Shown one piece after another: positions 1 to 8,245 of a DNA stretch of 64,000 nucleotides. This stretch comes from Roseospira visakhapatnamensis. GTDB lineage: Bacteria > Pseudomonadota > Alphaproteobacteria > Rhodospirillales > Rhodospirillaceae. Location: assembly GCF_014197915.1 (NCBI RefSeq), contig NZ_JACIGK010000021.1:1-64000 (forward strand), given 5' to 3'. The position numbers and the translations under genes are program-made. The first letter of the stretch is position 1; every line of letters starts with the position of its first letter. The notes below the pieces were generated by a model, which saw nothing but the letters and a program-made list of their open reading frames with translations, was not told the DNA's origin and ran no database searches.

Positions 1-90
1 GCTCCGGAAACGGCGGTTGTTCACTCTTCGTTCTACGCGATTCCGGACCACCTGTCACCACATGATGTGGTCCCGGACTCAAAGGGATAA

Positions 91-255
91 GCCTCTCCCA
101 TCGAAATGCTTTTTGCAAAAATCAAGGCCGTTGTCCGAGCGATCGCACCTCGGGATTTCGATGCCCTCTGCAAGGCCCTGAAAGAAGCGCTCGACAAAGT
201 TATGCCAACAGAGTGCAGCAGCTATATGCGGCATTCCGGCTATGGCCCAACTTGA
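91..255 (+). pseudogene. IS630-type transposase, 3' remnant
   Basis: The frame gives A-S-P-I-E-M-L-F-A-K-I-K and ends with C-S-S-Y-M-R-H-S-G-Y-G-P-T before a TGA at 253-255. P-I-E-x-x-F-A-K-x-K is the stretch that carries the last acidic residue of the DDE triad in IS630/Tc1-type transposases, and C-x-x-Y-x-R-x-x-G-Y is their usual C-terminus. An in-frame TAA lies at 88-90 and the expected S-P-D-L-N-P-I-E is damaged, so this is a decayed end rather than a working gene. The bases before 88 show no readable transposase frame. Identification is by motif only. Confidence 0.7.
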
Positions 256-268
256 TCTCGGATTACTC

Positions 269-331
269 TAGGGCACTGATCCAGACAAAAGATGCGGTCA
301 GCATTCTTTTGTCTGGATCGAAAGTGCACTA
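269..331. repeat. 63-bp near-palindrome, probable IS end(s)
   Basis: The arms GATCCAGACAAAAGA and TCTTTTGTCTGGATC pair perfectly over 15 bp. Imperfect pairing extends outward to TAGGGCACT and AGTGCACTA, so the unit begins with TAG and ends with CTA. It begins 13 bp after the transposase remnant, which suggests one or two abutting terminal inverted repeats of that element. A short related string (TTTGTCTGGATCCG) recurs near 697-710. It could also act as a terminator hairpin. Confidence 0.55.
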
Positions 332-434
332 GAGAAAATCCCGAGCGATCCGAACCGGATCGCGACGACGATTTGCTTTAAAAACAAAAACGCAGAGCGT
401 TTTGGGTGAGTCCAAAATCACGCAACACGCTCTA
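330..434 (+). repeat. 105-bp bipartite hairpin repeat, copy 1
   Basis: First of three copies in the window (the others are at 33604-33708, inverted, and 36567-36671). The left half is a hairpin built on AAATC ... GATTT arms enclosing CGATCC-GAA-CCGGATCG. The right half is a hairpin with AGAGCG ... CGCTCT outer arms and GTGA ... TCAC inner arms. It differs from the 36567 copy at only about six positions. It has no coding potential of its own. It resembles dispersed intergenic repeats of other alphaproteobacteria, but no named family is assigned. Confidence 0.85.
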
Positions 435-461
435 AGAACAATGTCTTGTGCGGTGACGTCT

Positions 462-488
462 GCCGTCAAGGATGATCTCCTTGACGGC
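462..488. other. Perfect 11-bp hairpin in a 398-bp intergenic stretch
   Basis: GCCGTCAAGGA and TCCTTGACGGC are exact complements around a 5-base loop. No T-run follows on either strand, so termination is uncertain. The string CTTGACGGCGT recurs about 64 bp later. The rest of 435-831 is GC-rich sequence in which no convincing gene is seen. It contains C/G-rich inverted repeats near 780-825 that could end the iolC transcript. Confidence 0.5.
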
Positions 489-831
489 GTTGCGGCACTG
501 GGGCCGGGCACTGGTAACGATGGCGCCGTCAGGGGGGCACTCTTGACGGCGTCGGTCGCGGCGCGACGCGGTGAACATCGTGGCGGAGGCGGGCGACCCC
601 GTCCGCCCGCGCCCTGGCGCGCGTCGATGATGTTGCCTCGGGTCAGGACGGCGTGAGGTCGGTCGGTCCAGACGAAGGGACACGGGGATGCGCGCCCTTT
701 GTCTGGATCCGTATCCGGGAGCGGCCGGGACGATGGAAGACGCGCCCGCCACGCCCACATGCCGACGGCCGCCAAGAAGCACCGGGGCCGCCCCGGGGCC
801 GCGTCACGGCCCCGGGTGACGGGGTCCGGGA

Positions 832-2763
832 TCAGGTCGCCGCGTGCCGTGACCGGGCCGTGCTCCAGGCCGCCCGGCAGTGCGCGTAGCGCTCGGTCAT
901 CATCGCCTTGGCCTGGGTATCGTCGATCTCGCCGGCCAGCCAGGCCTTGGCCGCCGCCCCGAAGATCGTCCGGCCAATCGCGAAGCCCTTGCAGACCGGC
1001 TGCGCCGCCGCCCGTGCCACGGCGGCTTCCAACACGTCCATCGGCGTGTCCAGGCCCAGCAGCAGCACGCCCCGGCAGAAGGGATCGTGCGCCTCGATCA
1101 CCCGGGCGATGGCCCGCCAGCCTTCCGTCGACTGATCGGCCAGCTTCCACCAGTCCGGCCGGATGTCGGCCGCGTAGATGTCCTGCAACGCCCGGGCCAT
1201 GGTGTCCGGCGCGGCGGTGTCGTCGGGCTCGTGAACGATCTCCAGCAGCAGTTCCTTGCGGTTGCCGCGCGCGGCCATCAGCACACGCCGCATGCGCTTG
1301 ATCAGCTCGGCCCGATGGTCCTCGGGCGCGTCGGGGTGATAGCGGACCAGGCACTTGACCACGTGGTCGTCGGGCCACTCCCGCAGCGCCACGCCCAGGC
1401 TGTCCCCGACCTCGAAGTCCAGCGGATCGACGCCCGGCGCCTCGACCGGGCGGCCGATCCACAGATGCGCCCGCGAGGCGTCGAACAGCGTGTCCTCCGC
1501 GTAGCGCCCGTCCAGCAGCATGCCCGGGGAGAAGGCGGGATCGGTGGTCTCGACCACGACTTCGAAGGCCAGCCGCTTGAAGGCGGGGATCCGCGCATGG
1601 TCCGCGCCCACGGCATCGGCCATGGCCTCCAGCTGGATCCGGTGATCGATGGCCAGGGTGGCGATGTCCTTCCAGACGTGCCGGCGCGTGGTCGCCCAGT
1701 GGACATGCTCCATCCAGCTGTCCTCGCGCACCCGGGGATTGACCACGCCGCGCTTCAGGAAGATCTCCAACTCCGTCCAGGTGGGGTAGGCGGGGGCGCA
1801 GCCATGCCGAGAGACCGCCAAGGCACCGCAGGCGTTGGCGAAGCGGCAGCACTCCTCCAGGGGCAGGTCGCGCAGGTAGCCGCGCAGGAAGCCGGCCATG
1901 AAGCCGTCTCCGGCACCGAGGACATTGAAGACCTCCACCGGGAAGCCCTCGGAGGACACGCCTTCCTCGATGGTCTCGGGGATGGCACCGGGGAACATCA
2001 CGCAGCCCTTGGGACCGGCCTTGAAGACGATCAGGGCGTCCGTGTGGCGTCGAATGTTTTTCAGGGCGGTGATGGTGTCGGTGTCGCCGCCGGCGATATG
2101 CACCTCCTCGTCGGTGCCGACCACCACGTCGCAGTCCGGCAGGACCGATTGCAGATGGGCGGTGATGCTGGCGGACCGCACGAAGCGGTCATGGCCCTTG
2201 CCCATGCCCAGCAGGCCCCAGAAGCTGGGCCGGTAGTCGATGTCCAGGATGACCTTGCGGCCGTTCTCGCGGGCGACGCGGATGGCCTTGCGGCTGGCGG
2301 CGTCCAGGTTCGGCTTGGAGAAGTGGGTGCCCGTGACCACGACGGCCTTGGCCGAGGCGATGAACGCCGGGTCGATGTCGGCCTCTTCCAGGCCCGCGTC
2401 GGCGCAGTCGGTGCGCACGAACAGCAGTGGGAAGGACGTCCGGTCCTCCAGGCCCAGGATCGCCAGCGCCGTGAGGCGCTTGGGGTCGGTTTTCAGGAAG
2501 CGGGTGTCCACGCCTTCCCGGTCCAGGGTCTCGCGGATGAAGCGTCCGAACTGCTCGTCCCCGACGCCGCTGATCAACCCGACCTTCAGGCCCAGGCGCG
2601 CGGCACCCGTGGCGATGTTGGTCGGGCATCCGCCGATGTACTTGGAGAAGCTGAGGGCGTCCTCCAGGCGGCATCCCACTTGATCGGCATAGAGATCGAC
2701 GCAACTCCGGCCAATGGTGATCGCATCAAGCGTCGGCGCGGTGGGGGAAGGTTCGGCGGACAT
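832..2763 (-). CDS. iolC: 5-dehydro-2-deoxygluconokinase fused to aldolase-like (DUF2090) domain
   Basis: Inositol catabolism enzyme of 643 residues. It phosphorylates 5-dehydro-2-deoxy-D-gluconate, and the C-terminal half is the domain often annotated as the following phosphogluconate aldolase. Residues about 14-335 are a PfkB sugar kinase with G-G-C-P-T-N at 44-49 and the catalytic G-A-G-D at 283-286. Residues about 340-640 match the DUF2090 half seen in fused IolC proteins. The ATG at 2763 is chosen because AAGGAAAC lies just upstream, and the 23 extra residues readable from 2832 lack a ribosome site. It lies 91 bp downstream of the RpiR gene and is probably co-transcribed with it. No iolB, D, E or G is present nearby, which is unusual. 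Confidence 0.92.
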   Translation of the reverse strand: MSAEPSPTAPTLDAITIGRSCVDLYADQVGCRLEDALSFSKYIGGCPTNIATGAARLGLKVGLISGVGDEQFGRFIRETLDREGVDTRFLKTDPKRLTALAILGLEDRTSFPLLFVRTDCADAGLEEADIDPAFIASAKAVVVTGTHFSKPNLDAASRKAIRVARENGRKVILDIDYRPSFWGLLGMGKGHDRFVRSASITAHLQSVLPDCDVVVGTDEEVHIAGGDTDTITALKNIRRHTDALIVFKAGPKGCVMFPGAIPETIEEGVSSEGFPVEVFNVLGAGDGFMAGFLRGYLRDLPLEECCRFANACGALAVSRHGCAPAYPTWTELEIFLKRGVVNPRVREDSWMEHVHWATTRRHVWKDIATLAIDHRIQLEAMADAVGADHARIPAFKRLAFEVVVETTDPAFSPGMLLDGRYAEDTLFDASRAHLWIGRPVEAPGVDPLDFEVGDSLGVALREWPDDHVVKCLVRYHPDAPEDHRAELIKRMRRVLMAARGNRKELLLEIVHEPDDTAAPDTMARALQDIYAADIRPDWWKLADQSTEGWRAIARVIEAHDPFCRGVLLLGLDTPMDVLEAAVARAAAQPVCKGFAIGRTIFGAAAKAWLAGEIDDTQAKAMMTERYAHCRAAWSTARSRHAAT

Positions 2764-2854
2764 GGTCGTTTCCTTGATGAACCGTGAAGGCCTTGGTCGC
2801 AGATGGCCCGTCATGGCGGCGGGGTGCCCCATGACCGACCCGGGGCGCGTGGCG

Positions 2855-3724
2855 TCAGCGGGTCCCGTCCGGCGCGTGGCCCTCGCGAAGCTGGCCCACG
2901 CGCAGTGCCAGGATCAGGGCCAGGGACATGGTCACGTTCAGCGATCGAAAGTCCGTCACGCTGGCTTCCGCGACCTCGAACAGGATGTCGGCCTCGTTGA
3001 ACGGGGCCCGGGGAGCGTCGGTGATCACCACCGTGCGCGCGCCGCGCTTCAGCGCGACGTCCATGGCCAGGCGGCTTTCGGGGGCGCTCGGCTGGAAGGA
3101 AATGGCGACCAGCACGTCCTCCGGCCCCACCAGGGTGAGTTGCTGCTCCATGGTGCCGCCGACGCCGTCCAGCAGGTTCGCCGGAACCTCCAGGCGGTTC
3201 AGGTTGTAGGCGAGGTAGAAGGCCGCCGGGAACGTCCGGCGGCTGGCCACCAGGTGGGTGATCCGGGCACCGGCCATCAGGGTGGCGGCCTGTTCCAGCG
3301 CCGCGTGAGGCAGCGACTCGCGCAGGTGGCGCAGGGCCTCGATGGCGGCGTCCGTGAACAGCGCTCCCAGGGCTTCCGGTCCGGCCCCGCCGCCGGTTTC
3401 GGCGGCGGTGAGGTGGCGGATCCGGTCCCGATAGCTGGGCGCCATGTCCGACAGGCGCGCCTGGAAGACCCCCTGAAGCTCCGAGAAGCCACTGTATCCC
3501 AGGGTCTGGGCGAACCGGATCAGGGCCGAGGGCGCCGTTCCGCACGCCTTGGCCACGTCCGCCGCCGTGTGGAAGGCAAAGTCGTTGGGATGCGTCATGG
3601 CGTGGTCGGCGATCTGCCGGAGCCGCCGGCTGTAGCCCTCATAGTCCCGCGTGATCCGGGCCTTCAGGTCCTCGAAGGTCGCGGGGGGCTTGAAGGCGTC
3701 ATCCCGATCCTCCCGGTCGATCAT
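2855..3724 (-). CDS. RpiR-family transcriptional regulator (HTH plus SIS domain)
   Basis: Sugar-phosphate-responsive repressor or activator of 289 residues. An N-terminal HTH_6 domain (about 15-95, with the typical C-G-T-A-P-S-A-L-I-R-F-A-Q-T-L-G-Y-S-G-F recognition region) is followed by a sugar isomerase (SIS) domain (about 130-265) that in this family binds a phosphosugar. The start at 3724 has AGGATCGCCC before it. Longer in-frame starts to 3829 would run through the promoter and are rejected. The gene is divergent from the dehydrogenase/TRAP operon and upstream of iolC. A perfect inverted repeat in the shared promoter (3775-3791) is its likely operator, so it probably controls both directions. 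Confidence 0.9.
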   Translation of the reverse strand: MIDREDRDDAFKPPATFEDLKARITRDYEGYSRRLRQIADHAMTHPNDFAFHTAADVAKACGTAPSALIRFAQTLGYSGFSELQGVFQARLSDMAPSYRDRIRHLTAAETGGGAGPEALGALFTDAAIEALRHLRESLPHAALEQAATLMAGARITHLVASRRTFPAAFYLAYNLNRLEVPANLLDGVGGTMEQQLTLVGPEDVLVAISFQPSAPESRLAMDVALKRGARTVVITDAPRAPFNEADILFEVAEASVTDFRSLNVTMSLALILALRVGQLREGHAPDGTR

Positions 3725-3765
3725 GGGCGATCCTGGTCGGTCTTGGGTGGTGATCCTGATCGCGG

Positions 3766-3794
3766 ATTTTAGAACAAGAATTTCATTCTTGCAA
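3766..3794 (-). promoter_or_regulatory. Promoter of rpiR-iolC
   Basis: Read on the minus strand: -35 TTGCAA (3794-3789), 17-bp spacer, -10 TAAAAT (3771-3766), about 40 bp before the rpiR start. The -35 hexamer is self-complementary and is the same six bases used by the opposite promoter. Confidence 0.6.
3775..3791. promoter_or_regulatory. Probable RpiR operator
   Basis: CAAGAAT-TTC-ATTCTTG is a perfect 7-bp inverted repeat with a 3-bp centre. It fills the spacer of the minus-strand promoter and touches the -35 of the plus-strand promoter, so a bound protein would block both. Assignment to the adjacent RpiR protein is by position. Confidence 0.6.
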
Positions 3795-3817
3795 CATCGT
3801 GGATGACGTGTTCTAAT
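3789..3817 (+). promoter_or_regulatory. Promoter of the idnD-like/TRAP operon
   Basis: -35 TTGCAA (3789-3794), 17-bp spacer, -10 TCTAAT (3812-3817), with the ATG of the first gene at 3865 preceded by GGGAGTGGA. It fits a sigma-70 type promoter well. Confidence 0.6.
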
Positions 3818-3864
3818 TTCTGCCAACAAAGATCGAAAAACGCTGGGATCGGGAGTGGAACGCC

Positions 3865-4896
3865 ATGCGCGCCTGTGTCTTGCATGCTGCGGGGGATCTC
3901 CGCATTGAGGACTGGCCCGAGGCCGGTCTGGCCCCGGACGAGGTGCGCCTCACGTTCGGTCACGGCGGCATCTGCGGATCCGATCTCCACTATTTCGCCC
4001 ACGGGCGGGTCGGCGACTCCATCGTCCGCGATCCCATGATCCTGGGTCACGAGTTCACCGGGACCGTGCTGGAAACCGGACCGGCGGTGACCGACGTGAC
4101 GCCCGGCGACGTGGTCGTGGTGAATCCCTCGCGACCCTGCGGCGACTGCGCCTATTGCCGCGACGGTCGCGTCAATCTCTGCCTCAACATGCGCTACATG
4201 GGGTCGGCCGCGAAACGGCCCCATGAGCACGGGGGCTTCGTCGAACGCCCGGTGGTGCGCCGCGCCAACTGCGTGGTGCTGCCGCCCGGCACCGACACGC
4301 GTCTGGCCGCCGTCGCCGAGCCCTACGCCATTGCCCTGCATGCCCTCTCCCGCGCCGGCGATGTGACCGGTCAGACGGTCCTGGTGACCGGCGCGGGCAC
4401 CATCGGTGCCCTTTGTGCCGTCGCCGCCCGTCGCCGGGGCGCGGCCCGCGTCATCGCCACCGACGTGGAGGACGCGACCCTTGCCCGCGTCAAGACCCTG
4501 GGCGTGGACCGCTGCATCAACGTCGCCACCGACCCCGAGTCGGTGGCCAGCCTGATCGCCGAACAGTCGGTGGCCGCCGTGCTGGAATGCTCGGGGGCGG
4601 CCAGGGCCCTCGAGCTGGCGGTCCAGGCCGTTCGTCCCGCCGGACGCATCGTCCAGGTCGGGTTCCTGCCGATCGACCAGGGTCTGTCGATCAATGCCCT
4701 GCTGACCAAGGAACTGGCGATTGTCGGGTCCTACCGGTTCGTCGACGAGTTCGAGACCGCCGTCTCCGACATCGTCGACCGCCGGGTCGACCTGTCGGGC
4801 GTGGTGACCGCGGTCCATGGGATCAACGCCCTGGACCTGGCGTTCGCCGAGGCCGCCGACCGGCGCCGAAGCCTTAAGGTCCTGGTTCACTTCTAG
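3865..4896 (+). CDS. Zinc-dependent L-idonate/L-gulonate 5-dehydrogenase-type enzyme
   Basis: Medium-chain alcohol dehydrogenase of 343 residues, cytoplasmic. G-G-I-C-G-S-D-L-H-Y-F with C37 and H62-E63 supplies the catalytic zinc site. C92, C95, C98 and C106 form the structural zinc site. G-A-G-T-I-G at 176-181 is the NAD(P) fold. The stretch around H-Y-F-x-H-G-R-V-G is what L-idonate 5-dehydrogenases look like. Related enzymes oxidise L-gulonate to D-fructuronate, which would fit the fructuronate-reductase-like gene 19 bp downstream better than 5-ketogluconate chemistry, since no Ga5DH is present. Substrate is inferred from context only. First gene of a five-gene operon. Confidence 0.85.
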   Translation: MRACVLHAAGDLRIEDWPEAGLAPDEVRLTFGHGGICGSDLHYFAHGRVGDSIVRDPMILGHEFTGTVLETGPAVTDVTPGDVVVVNPSRPCGDCAYCRDGRVNLCLNMRYMGSAAKRPHEHGGFVERPVVRRANCVVLPPGTDTRLAAVAEPYAIALHALSRAGDVTGQTVLVTGAGTIGALCAVAARRRGAARVIATDVEDATLARVKTLGVDRCINVATDPESVASLIAEQSVAAVLECSGAARALELAVQAVRPAGRIVQVGFLPIDQGLSINALLTKELAIVGSYRFVDEFETAVSDIVDRRVDLSGVVTAVHGINALDLAFAEAADRRRSLKVLVHF

Positions 4897-4915
4897 ACCA
4901 CGGGAGACGAGGATC

Positions 4916-6391
4916 ATGACGCGCCAGCGGGGGATCCTCGATCCCGGCTACGATCCCGACAAGCTGTCCATCGGCGTTCTTCACCTGGGCGTGGGCGCGT
5001 TCCACCGGGGGCACCAGGCGGTGTACCTGGACGATCTCGCCCGCCAGGGCGAAACCGGGTGGGGCATCCTGGGCGTGAACGTGACCGCCCCCGACTGGAC
5101 GGATGCCTTCGCCGCCACCGGCGGGCGGTACACCGTCCTGGAGGGCGAGGGCCAGGGCTGGAGCGCGCGGCGCATCGGCGCCATGCGCGGGTTCCTGTAT
5201 CGCGATGGCGGGGAGACGGGACTGGACCTGCTGGCCGATCCGGCCCTTCGGCTGGTTACGCTGACCATCACCGAAAAAGGCTACTGCCATTCTCTCGGCA
5301 CGCGAAGCCTCGACGAGGACGGCCCCATCGCCGGGGACCTTGACCAACCCCGCGACCCCCGCACGGCCATCGGCTATCTGGTGGAGGCCCTGCGCCGCCG
5401 CCGGGCCGCCGGCCTGCCGGGCCTGACCGTGGCCAGCTGCGACAACATTCCGGACAACGGCCGCCTGCTGGCGGGGGTGGTCCTGGACTACGCCCGCCGT
5501 GTGGATCCGGCCCTGGCCGACTGGATCGCGGACGCCGTGGCCTTCCCGGTCTCCATGGTCGATCGCATCGTACCGGCGGTGGACGACGCGGCCCGGATCC
5601 TGATCGCGGCGGAGACCGGGCTGGATGAGCCCCCCGGCCACGCCATGGGCATCGTGACCGAGACCTTCCGCCAATGGGTGATCGAGGACCGCTTCGCCGG
5701 TCCCCGTCCGCCCCTGGAGTCGGTCGGGGTGACCGTCACGCGCGACGTGACGGTGTTCGAGCACATGAAACACCGGATCCTGAACGGCGCCCAGACGGCG
5801 CTGGCCCATCTCGGGCATCTGTCGGGGTTTTCCACCACGGCCGCCTGCATGGCCGATCCGGTGATGGCCACCTTCGCCCGCCGCTTCATGGAGCGCCAGG
5901 CGGCCGTGACCACCGAGCCGCCCGGCGAGAGCCTGGCGGCCTACGTGGACCGCAGCGTCGCGCGCTTGACCAACCCGGGCATCCACCATCCCCTGCCTCA
6001 GATCGGCACCGATTCCGCGTTCAAGATCGGCCAGCGGATCGGCGGGGCGACCGCCGACCTTTTGGTGCGGGGCGGGCCGATGGACTTGCATGCCTTGATG
6101 ATCGCCGGCTGGATCCAATACGTTTGCGGGCGAGGTCGTGACGGCCGGCCCATCCCCGTCAACGAGCCCGGCGCCGTCCGCTTCGCCGCGCTGGGTGCGC
6201 TGACGGCGAGTTCCCCCCGGGATCGGGCCCTGGCCTTCCTGGCGCTGGACCCCTTCCCCCGGGCGTTGGCCGCCGACGACGGCTTCGTGGTGCTGGTCGA
6301 GGATATGGTGCGGCGGCTTTCGGCGCGAACGCCCCGGGCGATCCTGGTCGACCTGCTGGCGACCCGGGGACAGGAAGGAGCCGTCGCATGA
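4916..6391 (+). CDS. Mannitol-dehydrogenase-family oxidoreductase, probably fructuronate reductase
   Basis: Long-chain polyol dehydrogenase of 491 residues. L-G-V-G-A-F-H-R-G-H-Q at 24-34 is the NAD-binding loop. S-C-D-N-I-P-D-N-G and V-D-R-I-V-P-A are family motifs, and K-H-R-I-L-N-G-A-Q-T carries the catalytic lysine. The family includes mannitol 2-dehydrogenase, D-arabinitol dehydrogenase and fructuronate reductase (UxuB). The 5-keto-acid dehydrogenase upstream and acid-type TRAP transporter downstream favour D-fructuronate to D-mannonate, but no mannonate dehydratase is in the window to confirm it. The ATG at 4916 has GGAGACGAGG upstream. Its stop overlaps the next gene by 4 bp (ATGA), so the two are translationally coupled. 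Confidence 0.85.
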   Translation: MTRQRGILDPGYDPDKLSIGVLHLGVGAFHRGHQAVYLDDLARQGETGWGILGVNVTAPDWTDAFAATGGRYTVLEGEGQGWSARRIGAMRGFLYRDGGETGLDLLADPALRLVTLTITEKGYCHSLGTRSLDEDGPIAGDLDQPRDPRTAIGYLVEALRRRRAAGLPGLTVASCDNIPDNGRLLAGVVLDYARRVDPALADWIADAVAFPVSMVDRIVPAVDDAARILIAAETGLDEPPGHAMGIVTETFRQWVIEDRFAGPRPPLESVGVTVTRDVTVFEHMKHRILNGAQTALAHLGHLSGFSTTAACMADPVMATFARRFMERQAAVTTEPPGESLAAYVDRSVARLTNPGIHHPLPQIGTDSAFKIGQRIGGATADLLVRGGPMDLHALMIAGWIQYVCGRGRDGRPIPVNEPGAVRFAALGALTASSPRDRALAFLALDPFPRALAADDGFVVLVEDMVRRLSARTPRAILVDLLATRGQEGAVA

Positions 6392-6888
6392 TGGGTTGGG
6401 TCAAGACCCGCACGCCCGAGGAGTGGATCGCCGCCCTGTTGATGACCCTGGTGGTGGCGCTGCTCGGTTGGCAGGTGTTCTTGCGGTTCGCCTTCGGGGA
6501 CACGCTCTCCTGGCTGGAGGAAACGGCGCGGTTCGCCTTCGTGTGGGCGGTCTATTTCGGCTTCATCATCGCCGCCGAGAAAGATCGGCACATCCGCGTG
6601 TCCCTGCACATCATGATGATGCCGCCACTGGCCAAGAAGGTCATCATGACGATTGCCGATCTTATCTGGTTGTTCTTCAATGGCATTGTCATCTGGTATG
6701 GCACGACGTTCGTCGCCTCCATGTTCAAGTTTCCCTACATCTCGCAGACGACGGGGATCAACCTGGTCTGGATTCAGATGATTGTGCCCATCGGGTTCGT
6801 GTTGATGTCGATCCGCATTCTCCAGGTCGTGGTGCGACGCTGGCGCGCGCCCGAGCCGCTGGTGGTTGACGGCCGGGTAGACGATTAG
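6388..6888 (+). CDS. dctQ: TRAP transporter small membrane subunit (DctQ type)
   Basis: 166-residue inner-membrane protein with four hydrophobic segments (about 15-35, 48-68, 85-108, 128-150). The L-S-W-L-E-E-T-A-R-F-A-F-V-W stretch after the first helix is the hallmark of DctQ proteins. It partners with the large subunit immediately downstream to form the Na+-driven permease. It overlaps the preceding dehydrogenase by 4 bp. The co-transcribed dehydrogenases point to a sugar-acid substrate. Confidence 0.93.
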   Translation: MMGWVKTRTPEEWIAALLMTLVVALLGWQVFLRFAFGDTLSWLEETARFAFVWAVYFGFIIAAEKDRHIRVSLHIMMMPPLAKKVIMTIADLIWLFFNGIVIWYGTTFVASMFKFPYISQTTGINLVWIQMIVPIGFVLMSIRILQVVVRRWRAPEPLVVDGRVDD

Positions 6889-6901
6889 GGAGACGGCAAC
6901 C

Positions 6902-8194
6902 ATGGATCCGACCCTTGCCCTGACCCTGGTGTTTGTCGGTGCCCTGCTTCTGGGCGTGCCGGTCGCTATCGCCATCGGCCTCGCCGCCGTGACCGGCATG
7001 ACCCTCTCGGGCCTGCCCATGTCCTATCTCGCCCAGACCGCCTACACGGCGGTGGACGAGTTCACCATCATCGCCGTGCCCATGTTCATCCTGGCCGGGG
7101 CGCTGATGGAAAAGGGCGGCCTCACCGAACGGCTCATCGGCTTCTCGCGCAGTCTGGTCGGTCCGGCGCCGGGCGGGCTGGCGAGCGTGACCATCATCGC
7201 CTGTACCCTGTTCGCCGCCATCTCCGGATCCGGCCCGGCCACCACGGCGGCCATCGGCTCGATCATGATCCCGGCCATGCTGCGCGACAACTATGGACGC
7301 GGCTTCGCCTGTGCCGTGCCCTCGTCGGCGGGCGGCATCGGCGTGGTCATCCCGCCGTCGATCCCCATGATCATCTACGGCATCACCTCGGAAACCTCGA
7401 TCACCGGCCTGTTCGTCGGCGGCGTCGTGCCCGGCATCCTGCTTGCCCTGGCCCTGTACCTGACCGTGCGCGTGATCGCCCGGCGCAAGGGGTTCTCGTC
7501 GCTGGACGGGCAGACGCGCACCACCCGGGACATCCTGGCCAAGGCGCGCGAGGCCAAGTGGGCGCTGGCGGCGCCGGTCATCATCCTGGGCGGGATCTAC
7601 ATGGGGGTCTTTACCGTCACCGAGGCTTCGGTGGTGGCGGTGTTCTATGCGCTTTTCGTGGGTATCTTCATTTACAAGGCCATCCGCCTGCCGACCTTCG
7701 TCGACGCCGTGGTCTACGCGGTGCGCATCACCGGCACGGTGATGCTGGTGCTGGTCACCGGCCGGATCATCGGCCGGCTGTTGTCCATCTATCAGATTCC
7801 GCAGCAGGTCTCCGCGTTCCTCATCGGCGCGGTGGGCGACCCCACGATGCTGATCCTGGTCATCGTCCTGATGCTGATCTTCATCGGTATGTGGATGGAA
7901 ACCCTGACCCAGATCATCATTCTCACGCCGCTGCTGTTGCCGGTGGCGATCAGTTGCGGCCTCGATCCCATTCAGTTCGGCATCATGTTCGTCATCGCCT
8001 GCGAGATCGGTTACTCGACGCCGCCTCTGGGCGTTAACCTTTTCGTTGCCAGCGAGATAGGAAACTCCTCGGTGGAAGAGGTCAGCAAGGCGTCTTTACC
8101 TTTCATCTTCGCCGAGACGACCGTGCTTCTTATGGTTGCCTTTATTCCTCAGCTCACCATGACATTACCCCGGTGGCTGGGATTCGTGGGGTAG
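6902..8194 (+). CDS. dctM: TRAP transporter large membrane subunit (DctM type)
   Basis: 430-residue permease with about a dozen hydrophobic segments, the usual length for DctM. Typical stretches are G-V-P-V-A-I-A-I-G-L near the N-terminus, S-G-S-G-P-A-T-T-A-A-I-G near residue 115, the P-P-S-I-P-M-I-I-Y-G motif, and C-E-I-G-Y-S-T-P-P-L-G-V-N near the C-terminus. It starts 13 bp after the small subunit, with GGGAGACGGCAACC before the ATG. It forms the transport channel with the Q subunit and receives substrate from the periplasmic protein encoded next. Confidence 0.95.
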   Translation: MDPTLALTLVFVGALLLGVPVAIAIGLAAVTGMTLSGLPMSYLAQTAYTAVDEFTIIAVPMFILAGALMEKGGLTERLIGFSRSLVGPAPGGLASVTIIACTLFAAISGSGPATTAAIGSIMIPAMLRDNYGRGFACAVPSSAGGIGVVIPPSIPMIIYGITSETSITGLFVGGVVPGILLALALYLTVRVIARRKGFSSLDGQTRTTRDILAKAREAKWALAAPVIILGGIYMGVFTVTEASVVAVFYALFVGIFIYKAIRLPTFVDAVVYAVRITGTVMLVLVTGRIIGRLLSIYQIPQQVSAFLIGAVGDPTMLILVIVLMLIFIGMWMETLTQIIILTPLLLPVAISCGLDPIQFGIMFVIACEIGYSTPPLGVNLFVASEIGNSSVEEVSKASLPFIFAETTVLLMVAFIPQLTMTLPRWLGFVG

Positions 8195-8245
8195 GGTCCG
8201 TCCCTATCCCATTCCGCGAGACGGAACGAACGACGGGAGAGTTCG

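Noticed and set aside
435-831. Possible small genes beside the left repeats
   Set aside because: Only Arg/Pro/Ala-rich frames occur on both strands, with no start signals; the stretch looks like repeat and terminator sequence.
2764-2832. Longer iolC start adding 23 residues
   Set aside because: The ATG at 2763 has a good ribosome site and the extra residues are not like IolC N-termini.
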